Of a stretch of 35,388 nucleotides of DNA, positions 15,817 to 24,846 are shown in pieces (the stretch's first letter is position 1; the number at the start of each line of letters is the position of its first letter). A program made the position numbers and the translations under genes. The DNA is from Candidatus Neomicrothrix sp. UBA7388 (GTDB lineage Bacteria > Actinomycetota > Acidimicrobiia > Acidimicrobiales > Poriferisodalaceae), in the NCBI GenBank assembly GCA_002470695.1, contig DKNM01000060.1, positions 13,587-48,974 on the forward strand, in the 5' to 3' direction. Below the pieces are notes generated by a model that worked only from the letters and a program-made list of their open reading frames with translations, was not told where the DNA came from and searched no databases.

Positions 15817-17402
15817 CGAATCACCTTCTGCTTCCGCCTCAAACGCAACCGCCTTATCTCGCGTTGCGCGGGTTCGCCGATTCCCCCTAGGGCAACAAAA
15901 ACCGGCGTCGCCGAAATCCTGCCGATCATCATCATCATTGCCGCAGCAATATGCCCTATAGCCCCCAAAGCCTGAAGGTGCTGATCCGTGCGGTCAAGGC
16001 CAAAAGCAAACCCAACATTCGATAAGGAGGAAATAGCGAACGAAAAAGCTGCCTTGAAATTAAGCCCATCTGCACTGAACAACATCGCCATCGGGAGAAT
16101 AATCATGATCGCAAGAAATAGCTCTCCGATTATTCGCGACATCGCAACGTCACCGATCGATGAGCGGCCAAGGTGGATTTTTTCAACCATCGCGGGGTGG
16201 ATACTTCGACGCAATTCACGCCTAATATATTTCCCCAAAACCATGAGTCTTATGACCTTAAAGCCACCGGCTACAGATGCCGACATGCCGCCGATGAGCA
16301 TCAAAATCAGAAGAATTGATTCCGCCCCATAAGCTGTCGATCTCAGTTCACTGGAATAAAACCCAGTCGTGGAAATTGCTGAAACTACTGAGAAAACGGC
16401 CTCGCGAACGTTGCTTTCGTTGGGCCATTGACTAGACCACGCAAGCGTTGTGACAACTGCCGCAACGATTAATCCAACATACGCTCGGAACTCCACGCTC
16501 CTCCCGAATCGGCTCATGTCTTTCTGCTGCAACGCCCTAAATATCAGGGGCAAGCTAGTACCAGCTATCACCATTCCACATATTGCGATCCATTCAATTG
16601 CGACTGACCCGAAAGCGCCTATCGAACCGGAGCGCGTAGAAAAACCTCCCGAGGAAATAGTTGTAAAGGCGTGAACGAGGCTCTCAACGAAGGACATGCC
16701 TGCGACACCATAAGCAACCAGCAGCACTCCTGTAAGTGCCGCGTAAAGTGCAAGCAAACGAATCATTGTTGAGCCGCTTTTCGGAGCGAGCCGCCTGGCA
16801 GAGCGAGTAACTACTCCCCCGTCAGCGTCAAGACCGCCGACACCTAGGTGCGGCATAATTCGAACCACCACAACAATGATTGCAGCGGCTGAAAGCCACT
16901 GCCCCAATGAACGGAAAAGTGTTATTCCAAGCGACAAAGTCTCGGCCTGGATGACTGAAGCGTTAGTTCCGGACACCGTTGACGCAGCTTCGGCGACAGC
17001 GACATCAAGCGAAGTGACAGCGGAGGAGAAGTAGTGAGCGGCAGTCGCCACAATTAAAGATGCGAAGGCGCCAGCAACGAATGCCACAAATAGTCGCGCT
17101 ACTGGTAATCCGGACGGAAACCTCGACACCCCGAGAACAGCAAGCCCTATAAGCCCGACCACCAGCCCAAGAATTAAAAGCTCGACACCGTCATCGCCTC
17201 GATTCCAAAAGTCTGCAGCGGCCGATATAAACAAAACGGGTGCCATAACGACACAGACTGCCCCGACCGTGACCCCTACGGATGACTCAATCTGGCCGTT
17301 CGCAACTTTAGTTAATAAGATTTTCGGTCCCTGGAGAATATTGGCCATCACCCGCAGAACTAACGCCGGGGCGTTGATCCTGACGGGAGGCCTTGGCGTC
17401 AC
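15813..17402 (-). CDS. Divergent TrkH-like subunit with altered filter loops
   Basis: This is a second TrkH-family protein, 529 aa, coded between trkA and the canonical trkH. Filter 1 is STVSGTNAS (about 141-149), filter 2 TISSGGFS (248-255), filter 3 SAISTTGFYS (341-350) and filter 4 SSLSNVGFAFG (458-468). The central glycines remain, but flanking residues differ from TCTGST, TVATGGFS, GSNTGFG and GNVGPALG. The usual QWLGGMG is QWLSAAA (168-174) and GRLE is GRIS. GGMSASVAGGFK resembles the gating loop. The GTG start 17402 overlaps the trkA stop (GTGA). It may pair with TrkH as an asymmetric dimer, carry another ion, or be regulatory; the sequence does not decide. Confidence 0.87.
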   Translation of the reverse strand: MTPRPPVRINAPALVLRVMANILQGPKILLTKVANGQIESSVGVTVGAVCVVMAPVLFISAAADFWNRGDDGVELLILGLVVGLIGLAVLGVSRFPSGLPVARLFVAFVAGAFASLIVATAAHYFSSAVTSLDVAVAEAASTVSGTNASVIQAETLSLGITLFRSLGQWLSAAAIIVVVVRIMPHLGVGGLDADGGVVTRSARRLAPKSGSTMIRLLALYAALTGVLLVAYGVAGMSFVESLVHAFTTISSGGFSTRSGSIGAFGSVAIEWIAICGMVIAGTSLPLIFRALQQKDMSRFGRSVEFRAYVGLIVAAVVTTLAWSSQWPNESNVREAVFSVVSAISTTGFYSSELRSTAYGAESILLILMLIGGMSASVAGGFKVIRLMVLGKYIRRELRRSIHPAMVEKIHLGRSSIGDVAMSRIIGELFLAIMIILPMAMLFSADGLNFKAAFSFAISSLSNVGFAFGLDRTDQHLQALGAIGHIAAAMMMMIGRISATPVFVALGGIGEPAQREIRRLRLRRKQKVIR

Positions 17403-18751
17403 CCGAACGCTCGTTTCACCTCATCAACCAAATGAGGCTTTGCGAAAACTATCACGTGGTCTCGCGCTCGCAGAACGCTGCGCCCACGAGCAATTTGGGC
17501 ATTACCGTCACGAACTATGGCTGCCAAGAGCACATTGTCGGGCAGCTCTAAATCTTTTACCGCTGATCCATCGGCGGGCGCTTTCGGTGCGACTTCAAAT
17601 TCAAGCACCTCAACATCGCCCTCAAGAAATGTCGCCACCGCCGCAACATCCCCGCGCACGTATCGGAGAACGCTATTGGCGCTAGCAGTCCGTGGCGACA
17701 GAGCAGCGTCGATACCGACTTGCTCCAAGAGTCCAAGCAAACTTAGACGATGGACGACAGCGATAGTTTCCGGAGCCCCCATCGATTTTGCATAGAGACA
17801 TGCCAAAACATTTGCGTCATCCTCTCCAGTCGAGGCAACCACAGCATCGAAATCCCCTACTCGCTCCGCCGCTAGTAAATCAGTGTCAGTGATATCGCCA
17901 TGAAGAACCATCGAATCGGGCAATTTCTCCGCAAGATACTCGCAACGCTCTTGCCGAACCTCAACCAAAGCGACCTCAACACCTCTTTCATTGAGGCGAC
18001 TAGCCAAGAGCTGCGCTGTCCGCCCTCCGCCAAGCAACATAACCCTCTTGACTTCCGTTCTATGTAGGCCAAGCAATGTCATCAGTTCCCGTCGCCCTTT
18101 GCGGCGACATACAACTCGCAATAAATCTTGTGGCTGCAGGATGGTCTCTTGCCGGACAACTTGGCTCTCGCCATCTCGAACAATTTCACCAAAAATAAAG
18201 TCCCACTCCGGTTCGTAAGAGACACCTATTTCCCCGACGGAACGACCTACTACGGGTGCATCATCGGTAAGTCGAGCGCCGACCAATAAGACTTCACCAC
18301 CAGCCATTTCGTATAAATTTCTTGCGCCTCGGTATAACAAGAGTTCTTGAATAGCGCTGGCAGTCTGCTCATCGGGGTCAAGAACTAAATCCACGCCCAT
18401 CGCCTCACGAATTTTTCGTCCAGCCGGGCCCCTCAACTCAGGATCGTCGATACGGGCAATAGTGGACAGCTCTCGCTCTCCGCGCGCTTGGCGGGCCTGC
18501 AGACAGACAAGCAAGTTAGTTTTGAAGCTCTGCGTTACAGCAACCAATACTTCGGCCTTGTCAACCTCTGCTTCAGCGAGCGTGCTGGGATTAGTGGCGT
18601 CACCCGCCACGGTCAGAACATCATTGTCTCTCTCTAAACGAGAAAGAGGATCTCTTCTCTCATCGACAACAACGACATCATTCCCTTCACGGGACAGCCG
18701 CGCCGCCACGTAGCTTCCCACCTCACCAGCGCCGACCACGAGGATTCTCAC
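17399..18751 (-). CDS. trkA: TrkA, NAD-binding regulator of Trk K+ uptake
   Basis: TrkA is the cytoplasmic RCK ring that gates TrkH in response to nucleotides. The 450 aa protein has two tandem RCK units. The first Rossmann motif is ILVVGAGEVGSYVA, ending in acidic VVVDERRD; the second is VMLLGGGRTAQLLA with VALVEVRQE, GDITDTD and VASTGEDDANV. Each is followed by an RCK_C domain (about 130-220 and 360-450). GTG 18751 places the Rossmann strand at the N-terminus, and GGTGA precedes it; TTG 18772 would add 7 residues. The stop overlaps the next gene as GTGA. It shares a short promoter region with the divergent glpK. Confidence 0.93.
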   Translation of the reverse strand: MRILVVGAGEVGSYVAARLSREGNDVVVVDERRDPLSRLERDNDVLTVAGDATNPSTLAEAEVDKAEVLVAVTQSFKTNLLVCLQARQARGERELSTIARIDDPELRGPAGRKIREAMGVDLVLDPDEQTASAIQELLLYRGARNLYEMAGGEVLLVGARLTDDAPVVGRSVGEIGVSYEPEWDFIFGEIVRDGESQVVRQETILQPQDLLRVVCRRKGRRELMTLLGLHRTEVKRVMLLGGGRTAQLLASRLNERGVEVALVEVRQERCEYLAEKLPDSMVLHGDITDTDLLAAERVGDFDAVVASTGEDDANVLACLYAKSMGAPETIAVVHRLSLLGLLEQVGIDAALSPRTASANSVLRYVRGDVAAVATFLEGDVEVLEFEVAPKAPADGSAVKDLELPDNVLLAAIVRDGNAQIARGRSVLRARDHVIVFAKPHLVDEVKRAFG

Positions 18752-18825
18752 GTCACCAACGGTACCGCCCAAGGCTCGAACTGAGAACCTGCCAAGGCGA
18801 GCTATTTGATCCGATCAACTAACGG

Positions 18826-18831
18826 TAAGTT
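18826..18831 (+). promoter_or_regulatory. -10 element upstream of glpK
   Basis: TAAGTT fits TANNNT and ends 6 bases before the glpK ATG at 18838, which fits a leaderless start. The intervening GGGGAA could instead act as a ribosome site, though it is very close to the ATG. No clear -35 was found. Confidence 0.35.
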
Positions 18832-18837
18832 GGGGAA

Positions 18838-20310
18838 ATGGCAGTTGTTGTATCAATTGACGCTGGTACCACAGGCGTTAGGTCTTTCGCTCTTAACGAG
18901 GCGGGCGAGCAAGTGGCCATCGCTTACCGAGAATTCACGCAGCTGTACCCACAACCGGGATGGGTGGAACATGACCCTGAGGATATTTGGAAAGCGGTCC
19001 AGGCCACACTGGCCGACCTGGTCTCACTTATCAATGAACCGATAGCAGCAATCGGTATCACAGATCAGCGTGAAACTGTTTTGGCTTGGGATCTCAAAAA
19101 CGGCGCTGCTCTCAGCAACGCCATCGTCTGGCAGGATCGACGGACTGCCGACCGCTGCACTCAGCTAACAGAAGATGGCCACTTAGAAATTGTGCGCAGG
19201 ACAACTGGACTCGTCATTGATCCCTACTTCAGCGCGACAAAAGTCGAATGGCTTATAGCAAACGGCGACTTAGGCCAAAGTGGCGATTTGGCTTTTGGAA
19301 CTATCGACAGTTGGCTGATTTGGAAGTTAACCGGTGGTTCGACTTTTGCGACAGACGTAACTAATGCCTCAAGAACCCTTCTCTACGACATCGAAAAGGG
19401 CTCTTGGTCAAGCGATTTGTGCGAACTATTTGGAATACCAATGAACAGCCTCCCGGAGGTTTTGCCATCGTCAGGCCGCTTCGCCGTCACAGGTGAAACC
19501 TCAGCTTTGGGACCTGGCCTGCCGATAAGTGGAGCCATCGGTGACCAGCAGTCAGCACTATTTGGGCAAGCCTGCTTTGAAGTCGGCATGACTAAGAACA
19601 CCTACGGGACCGGCTCCTTTGTACTTATGAATGTTGGCCAGACCTGCCCCAAGCCAATCGAAGGTTTGCTTTCGACTATTGCATGGGACCTGGGCGACGG
19701 CCCAACCTACGCTCTCGAAGGCTCAATATTCGCAACCGGTGCGGCAATTCAGTGGCTACGCGACGGCTTAGAAGTCATCACCCATGCATCAGAAATCGGT
19801 GACCTAGCGAAATCGGTACCAAACAGTGGAGGTTTGTTCTTCGTTCCCGCGTTCGCCGGACTGGGGAGCCCTTGGTGGGACCCCCGCGCTCGGGGCACAA
19901 TTATTGGCATAACAGGGGGGACGAAAACCGGGCACCTAGCGCGAGCCGTAATTGAAGCAATCGTCTTCCAAACTGCAGACGTAGTGTCCGCAATGACAAA
20001 AGCTGGAGACCTCTCCGTAGGCGAGATGCGCGTTGACGGAGGTGCTGCCGTCGTGGACCTCTTACTTCAGCTCCAAGCAAATCAAATCGGTAGTCGGGTT
20101 TCACGTCCCACTATCACTGAAACCACCGCGCAGGGTGCAGCTATGATCGCTGGCCTGGCCGAAGGCGTCTGGAACGACAAAGACGAAATTGCCGACGCGT
20201 GGCGCCTCGATGAAGCCTTCGACCCTCAAGAAGATCGATCAGAAAGCCTTATGCTCCATGAACAATGGCTGCGCGCAGTGGAACGCTCCAAGAACTGGGC
20301 GATCGACTAG
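18838..20310 (+). CDS. glpK: Glycerol kinase (FGGY family)
   Basis: This enzyme phosphorylates glycerol with ATP to sn-glycerol 3-phosphate, feeding lipid synthesis and central metabolism. It is 490 aa, the normal length. Motifs: the N-terminal phosphate loop SIDAGTTGVRS, QLYPQPGWVEHDPEDIW, GITDQRETVLAW, AIVWQDRRTADRC, GAIGDQQSALFGQ, NTYGTGSF, FVPAFAGLGSPWWDPRARG and the adenosine-site motif MRVDGGAAV. DAGTTG in place of the common DQGTTS is a variant, so another FGGY substrate is possible, but WVEHDP and SPWWDPRARG favour glycerol. It stands alone, divergent from trkA, and converges with the aminotransferase gene 6 bases away. Confidence 0.9.
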   Translation: MAVVVSIDAGTTGVRSFALNEAGEQVAIAYREFTQLYPQPGWVEHDPEDIWKAVQATLADLVSLINEPIAAIGITDQRETVLAWDLKNGAALSNAIVWQDRRTADRCTQLTEDGHLEIVRRTTGLVIDPYFSATKVEWLIANGDLGQSGDLAFGTIDSWLIWKLTGGSTFATDVTNASRTLLYDIEKGSWSSDLCELFGIPMNSLPEVLPSSGRFAVTGETSALGPGLPISGAIGDQQSALFGQACFEVGMTKNTYGTGSFVLMNVGQTCPKPIEGLLSTIAWDLGDGPTYALEGSIFATGAAIQWLRDGLEVITHASEIGDLAKSVPNSGGLFFVPAFAGLGSPWWDPRARGTIIGITGGTKTGHLARAVIEAIVFQTADVVSAMTKAGDLSVGEMRVDGGAAVVDLLLQLQANQIGSRVSRPTITETTAQGAAMIAGLAEGVWNDKDEIADAWRLDEAFDPQEDRSESLMLHEQWLRAVERSKNWAID

Positions 20311-20316
20311 TCGCCC

Positions 20317-21522
20317 TTAGGTAAGGTTTTCGAGACCTGCTCCCAGCTGAGTAATTGCTTGTCGGATACGGTGCTCATTTTCAACAAGTGCGAATCTCAC
20401 AAAGCCTTCTCCGCCAGGCCCAAATCCGACACCGGGCGAAAGCGCCACGTTCGACTTCTCAACGAGATGCTTGCAGAATTCGACCGAACCCATTTCCGCG
20501 TAAGCATCAGGAATAGGAGCCCATACAAACATGGTTCCTTTAGGCGGGTCGACATGCCAACCTATGCGCTCCAGTCCTCTTATCAGTCCATCTCGTCGAG
20601 ATTGATAGATCTCATTGACTTCTTGCGGGTAGTCCGTTTCCTCGTTCATTACCACAGTCGCAGCTATTTGAATCGGCTGAAAGGTCCCATAGTCCAAGTA
20701 ACTCTTCAACTTCCCCAAGGCGCCAACAACCTCTTTGTTGCCTACACAGAAAGCGACTCTCCAGCCGGCCATAGAAAAAGACTTTGTAAGACTGTAAAAC
20801 TCGACCGCAACCTCTTTCGCTCCTTCTGCTTGCATTATGGATGGCGGCTTATACCCGTCAAAGCCAAGGTCGGCATACGCGAAGTCATGCACAAGCACTA
20901 CTTCCCTCTCACGAGCAAAATCGACTAAACGTTGCATGAAGGCTAAGTCGACGCACGTAGTCGTGGGGTTGTGAGGGAAGGAGAGAACTATGACCCTCGG
21001 TCGAGGCCAAGAGTATTCAAACCTTTCGACAAGCGACTCAAAAAAGTCTTCGCCGGTTGTTAAGGGAACTTCACGCACATTTGCCCCTGTAAACAGGGGC
21101 CCAAAAATATGAATCGGGTACGACGGAGAAGGAACCAAACACGCGTCTCCAGGACCTAGCAAAGTCCACATGAGGTGGGAGAAGCCTTCCTTCGCTCCAA
21201 TCGTATTAATAATTTCAGTTTCGGGATCTAGGGAGACACCCCATTGGCGCTGATAGAGCTGAGCAACTGCTTCCCGAAGCTTCGGAATTCCTTTGCTCGC
21301 CGAATAGCGGTGGTTTCGTTCATTCTCCGCAGCTTCAGCAAGTTTTTTTACGGCGGTGATAGGTGACGGAATATCAGGGTTCCCAAATCCGAGATCAATG
21401 ACATCCGCGCCACTTCGCCGTCGTTCCACCTTGAGAGAATCAATAATGGTAAACACGTAAGGCGGCAGGTTGCTGATGCGTCGGAACTCCACGTTATTGG
21501 AGGGTACATACCGAAGGCGCAT
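20317..21522 (-). CDS. AlaC-like PLP aminotransferase (alanine/glutamate-pyruvate type)
   Basis: This is a fold-type I class I/II aminotransferase of about 401 aa. Motifs: FRRISNLPPYVF near the N-terminus, DLGFGNPDIPSP, HRYSASKGIPKLREAVA, PSPSYPIH, SFPHNPTTTCVD, HDFAYADLGFDG, and YSLTKSFSMAGWR with the PLP-binding lysine; VRFALVENEHRIRQA closes it. The FRRI-LPPYVF start and YSLTKS-NMAGWR pattern match AlaC/YfdZ-type alanine aminotransferases. The start is ATG 21522; TTG 21534 or GTG 21492 are possible. TATAAT abuts the ATG (21526-21521), which if a real -10 would favour the GTG. It follows the SRPBCC gene by 42 bases and may be in the same transcript. Confidence 0.88.
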   Translation of the reverse strand: MRLRYVPSNNVEFRRISNLPPYVFTIIDSLKVERRRSGADVIDLGFGNPDIPSPITAVKKLAEAAENERNHRYSASKGIPKLREAVAQLYQRQWGVSLDPETEIINTIGAKEGFSHLMWTLLGPGDACLVPSPSYPIHIFGPLFTGANVREVPLTTGEDFFESLVERFEYSWPRPRVIVLSFPHNPTTTCVDLAFMQRLVDFAREREVVLVHDFAYADLGFDGYKPPSIMQAEGAKEVAVEFYSLTKSFSMAGWRVAFCVGNKEVVGALGKLKSYLDYGTFQPIQIAATVVMNEETDYPQEVNEIYQSRRDGLIRGLERIGWHVDPPKGTMFVWAPIPDAYAEMGSVEFCKHLVEKSNVALSPGVGFGPGGEGFVRFALVENEHRIRQAITQLGAGLENLT

Positions 21523-21564
21523 TATAAGAAGCAAGTATTAAATAAGACTGAAAAAGCTAAGATC

Positions 21565-22008
21565 TTATAGCTCGACGCGCCGCTGAAAGTCATCAAGCGC
21601 TGCATGAAAAATACGGCCCTCAGCCCTGCGTTTCACAAACCCGGGAAGCGGAATCGCCAATTCGATTGCTAACTCGTAAGTGACCTCAGTTTGATCTGGC
21701 GAATCAACAAGTGTTTCAAACTTGTAGCTTCCATCAAGTTGTTTGATGATGTCTCCCGCGGCCAGCTGCCAATGGATCGTCGATGGGGATTCTGAATAGT
21801 CGTATAGCAAGGAGTAGGTAGCGCTCCTACCCATAGCGGCAACGCGAAAAGTGGCCTGCGTCACGCGATCTTGCGAATCCCGTTCTTCAACCGAAACTTC
21901 TCGAATATCGTTAACCCACGAACCATAGTTCTGCACGTCTTCGACCAGAGCGTAACAACTCGGAAGGTCAGCGTTAACGACACGAGATACCTTCAGCCTG
22001 TCGATCAT
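21565..22008 (-). CDS. SRPBCC (START-like) family protein
   Basis: This 147 aa single-domain protein has the SRPBCC fold, often annotated as polyketide cyclase/dehydrase. VNADLPSCYALVEDVQNYGSWV is the typical opening helix and YGSW turn; DSPDQTEVTYELAIELAIPLPG and a long C-terminal helix follow. Such proteins bind hydrophobic ligands; which one is unknown. A homologous gene (Rv2185c) lies near the PimB mannosyltransferase in mycobacteria, so this small neighbourhood looks conserved. ATG 22008 has GGA 7 bases upstream and is preferred to TTG 22020. Confidence 0.82.
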   Translation of the reverse strand: MIDRLKVSRVVNADLPSCYALVEDVQNYGSWVNDIREVSVEERDSQDRVTQATFRVAAMGRSATYSLLYDYSESPSTIHWQLAAGDIIKQLDGSYKFETLVDSPDQTEVTYELAIELAIPLPGFVKRRAEGRIFHAALDDFQRRVEL

Positions 22009-22056
22009 CTCATCTTCCAATCCTCTGCCTTGTCACATTCTGCCATGCGCCCAGCA

Positions 22057-22512
22057 CTAGGCGGTGCCGGGCCCACGAGTTGAGAAGCTTCCAAATCGTG
22101 CAGACCACAAACAAGCTGACCCAAAGAGGATCATCGGCGCAAGAATCCCAAACGCTACTTGTGTGTAAGGCCGGACCGCAGCTCCAGCGCACGCGACCAC
22201 TAACTGAAGCCCCAGAGCCCAACCAAAGACCTTTCGCACTTTCAACGGGGCGCTGCCATATAGCAAGAAAAGGCCCGTTACGGTCACCTCCTCATCTCTG
22301 CTACGTCGCAGCCCTGCCAGCAGCCCCAGAGCCAGCATCCCCAACCCCAACGCGAACAAAAGAGAGGAAAAGACGACCACAACGGGACCTAGTAGTTCGG
22401 GTGACGCCATCCCCATAACGACAACAACCGCTAACCCTAAAGTCGAATGCCATGCAAGTCTGACTAGGTAACTCTCCAACCCAGTTGGCGATGGTGAATC
22501 TTCTGAATTCAC
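22057..22512 (-). CDS. Four-helix membrane protein
   Basis: This 151 aa hydrophobic protein has four predicted membrane segments (about 20-37, 40-66, 94-112, 118-136). After a short tail (SEDSPSPTG), a basic loop LRRSRDEE separates the two helical hairpins. I recognise no family or motif. It is coupled to the mannosyltransferase gene, whose stop overlaps its ATG as ATGA, so it may anchor or assist that enzyme; this is inference from position. It ends 48 bases before the SRPBCC gene. Confidence 0.75.
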   Translation of the reverse strand: MNSEDSPSPTGLESYLVRLAWHSTLGLAVVVVMGMASPELLGPVVVVFSSLLFALGLGMLALGLLAGLRRSRDEEVTVTGLFLLYGSAPLKVRKVFGWALGLQLVVACAGAAVRPYTQVAFGILAPMILFGSACLWSARFGSFSTRGPGTA

Positions 22513-23621
22513 GAAAGAGCCTCCTCAAGTCTCAAAGCAAGAATGTCGTAAGAAAGCGATTCGCACACCCTGTTCCGTCCCGCTAAAGACATTTCCTCAC
22601 GAAGATCCACCGATACCAACAATTCATCAAGTGCTTCCACTATTTCGTCGACATTCTTCGGATTATCTACGATCGTGCCAGTAGCGCCATGATCTACGGC
22701 CTCGTGCGCTCCGCCTGATTTGCCAGCTATCTGCGGAACACCACTGGCTGCCGCTTCCAAGAAAACGATACCGAAACCTTCCTGCTCCAGCCCGCCCCAC
22801 CGATTTCTGCAGGGCATCAAGAAAACGTCTCCCATCGCAAAAACTGATGGCATGTCACTATCATCCACGCGGCCAAGAAAAGTGACTGGAAGGTCAACCT
22901 TCCGCGCAAGTCGCTCTAGACGTTTAGCGTCCCTGCCTCCGCCTGCTATCGCAAGTTGCAGGTTCTCATGCTTGTGTCGGAGCAAAGAAACCGCTTGAAT
23001 CGCTCTATCGAATCCCTTGCGCGGAACTAATCGACTGATGCCAACGACAAGAGGGGCATCCGTTAAGCCGAAACGCTGGCGGCGTTCACTTCGACTATCT
23101 CCATCCAGAGGAGTAAACCTCGTTGGGTCGACTCCTGGCGGTATTTCAATCGTTGGAACATGCTGACCAGCGGCTCTCAGCACCTCACGAGCCGGATAGC
23201 CACCCGCTGCTATTACAAAGTCAGCCCCGAGAATCACTCTACGTAAGAAGCGTTTGGCAATCGGCAGCCTTCCTGGAAACGTTATCTCCGCACCATGAGC
23301 CACGATTGCATAGGGCATATCAAGAGCGGGCCCCAAATGACCCAACGGCAATGCTGGATCTAAAACAATGATCTCAGCTCCGACCTTGTTCGCTAGCTCG
23401 TTTATTTCGGCAGCAAGAGCCTTGGTCGGCAGCAATACCTTTCGTTTATTCCTTACTATCAGTTGACCTTGTTCCCTATCGAACTCAGAGGCCTCGCCGT
23501 GGTCTGGAGTCAAAATCGTTACCTGCTCCTCTGGCAGGCGACGCCAGAGTTCCCAGAGGTAGTTTTGAATACCGCCAACTTTCGGCGGGTAGTCATTGGT
23601 AACCAGAAGGTGTCGTTTCAT
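22509..23621 (-). CDS. pimB: GT4 glycosyltransferase, PimB-like mannosyltransferase
   Basis: This is a GT-B fold, family 4 glycosyltransferase of 370 aa. The N-terminal domain begins RHLLVTNDYPPKVGGIQNYL, the C-terminal domain contains GISRLVPRKGFDRAIQA and the donor-site motif EGFGIVFLEAAASGVP. NDYPPKVGGIQ-YL and SRLVPRKG match PimB' (Rv2188c), which adds the second mannose to phosphatidylinositol mannoside, and the SRPBCC neighbour supports that. Other GDP-mannose enzymes with the same signature cannot be excluded. ATG 23621 overlaps the queG stop (ATGA). If correct, the cell makes mannosylated phosphoinositides. Confidence 0.86.
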   Translation of the reverse strand: MKRHLLVTNDYPPKVGGIQNYLWELWRRLPEEQVTILTPDHGEASEFDREQGQLIVRNKRKVLLPTKALAAEINELANKVGAEIIVLDPALPLGHLGPALDMPYAIVAHGAEITFPGRLPIAKRFLRRVILGADFVIAAGGYPAREVLRAAGQHVPTIEIPPGVDPTRFTPLDGDSRSERRQRFGLTDAPLVVGISRLVPRKGFDRAIQAVSLLRHKHENLQLAIAGGGRDAKRLERLARKVDLPVTFLGRVDDSDMPSVFAMGDVFLMPCRNRWGGLEQEGFGIVFLEAAASGVPQIAGKSGGAHEAVDHGATGTIVDNPKNVDEIVEALDELLVSVDLREEMSLAGRNRVCESLSYDILALRLEEALS

Positions 23622-24772
23622 GCGGAACCCACATCATGAAGCAAATTCCAGAAAAGGAGTTCCTCTCTAACAATGCCTTCCGGGTCATTACGCAGGAGGG
23701 CAGGCGAAAGGTTGCGTTTGACGAGGTCCTCTTTCCCTAACCGCAAAGCCGCCCATATTGCATGACTCCGAACCAAGGGTTCGTCAGACACAAGACATGT
23801 TTCCAGCACTGCCGCTACTTCTGGGTCACCAGGATCCCCAATGTTGCCAAGCACAACCAAAGCGTTTCGCCGCAAGTATTCCGGTCGACGCCTTGGAATA
23901 TACCAGTGGCCAAATTCGTCCATTAGCTCAGAATCAGATGCTTTCAGAAGCTTAAGAATGTCGACGCCCTCAGACCTCAAATACGAGGCGCTAGCGGCCT
24001 CTTCAGAACTTTCGTTATACGGACATGTAACTTGGCAGTCATCACACCCATAAATCCGCCCACCCAAGGAGCGACGAAAGTCCCGCGGGAATGCCCCTTT
24101 CGCCTGTAGCAACCAAGCTAAACACTTATTCGCATCAAGTACCCCAAACTCGCCCAAAGCACCGGTAGGGCAGTCGGTGCTGCACCGGCGACAACTTCCG
24201 CAGCCGTCGGATAGACCTTCAGCCGGCTCGCCTATCTCGAGGTCAGTAACCAATGACCCAATGACAGTCCATGATCCAAGCTGGGGGTGAATAAGCATTG
24301 TATTTCGAGCAAGCCACCCCAACCCCGCTTTAGCTGCAACAGCCCGGTCAGCGAGCCTATTGTCATCAAAAACAATCTCAGTTTTTGCACCAACCGCTTG
24401 CAGGTGAAGCTCAATCGCCCTCAACCCCTCGCGCAAGGCCCCGTACTCATCTGACCTCACGTAAGCCGCAACTTCACCTCGCGGCCTAACCCGCAAACTG
24501 TTCGCTTGCACCGCTGGAATAGGTGATGGCGCTCGATAACGACGAAGCGCAACGACAACTGTCTTCGCTCCGTTAAATAGAAGACTGGGGTTCGCAGCAC
24601 GTGCAGGATTGCCAAAAGTAAAATTCATTCCGCCATGCAACCCACGGCTCTTACGTTCCTCAATAGCCATCTGGGCTTCGACAATCGGTGCCACTCCTGC
24701 AACCGACACGTCATCCAAACCTGCAGCCTGCCCGACCCGTCTTAGCTCGTCGATATCAACAATGCTTCGCAC
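23618..24772 (-). CDS. queG: QueG, epoxyqueuosine reductase
   Basis: QueG is a cobalamin- and iron-sulfur-dependent reductase making the last step of tRNA queuosine. The two [4Fe-4S] motifs are clear: CGSCRRCSTDCPTGAL and GCDDCQVTCP. FDDNRLADRAVAAKAGLGW is the conserved B12-binding region, and a C-terminal HEAT-like part (RRNALVVLGNIGD, VRSHAIWAALRLG) matches full-length QueG. GTG 24772 gives 384 aa and fits the family N-terminus; TTG 24832 would add 20 residues. It follows the Cys-rich gene and overlaps pimB. No queuosine biosynthesis neighbours are in this window, so it may serve salvage or partner genes elsewhere. Confidence 0.88.
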   Translation of the reverse strand: MRSIVDIDELRRVGQAAGLDDVSVAGVAPIVEAQMAIEERKSRGLHGGMNFTFGNPARAANPSLLFNGAKTVVVALRRYRAPSPIPAVQANSLRVRPRGEVAAYVRSDEYGALREGLRAIELHLQAVGAKTEIVFDDNRLADRAVAAKAGLGWLARNTMLIHPQLGSWTVIGSLVTDLEIGEPAEGLSDGCGSCRRCSTDCPTGALGEFGVLDANKCLAWLLQAKGAFPRDFRRSLGGRIYGCDDCQVTCPYNESSEEAASASYLRSEGVDILKLLKASDSELMDEFGHWYIPRRRPEYLRRNALVVLGNIGDPGDPEVAAVLETCLVSDEPLVRSHAIWAALRLGKEDLVKRNLSPALLRNDPEGIVREELLFWNLLHDVGSA

Positions 24773-24846
24773 AAGAGATCCAAAACGTTCGGGGCAAGTT
24801 ATTCGCGGAAGCTCTACTTCATAGATCCGCAATGTAGAAGTTACCG

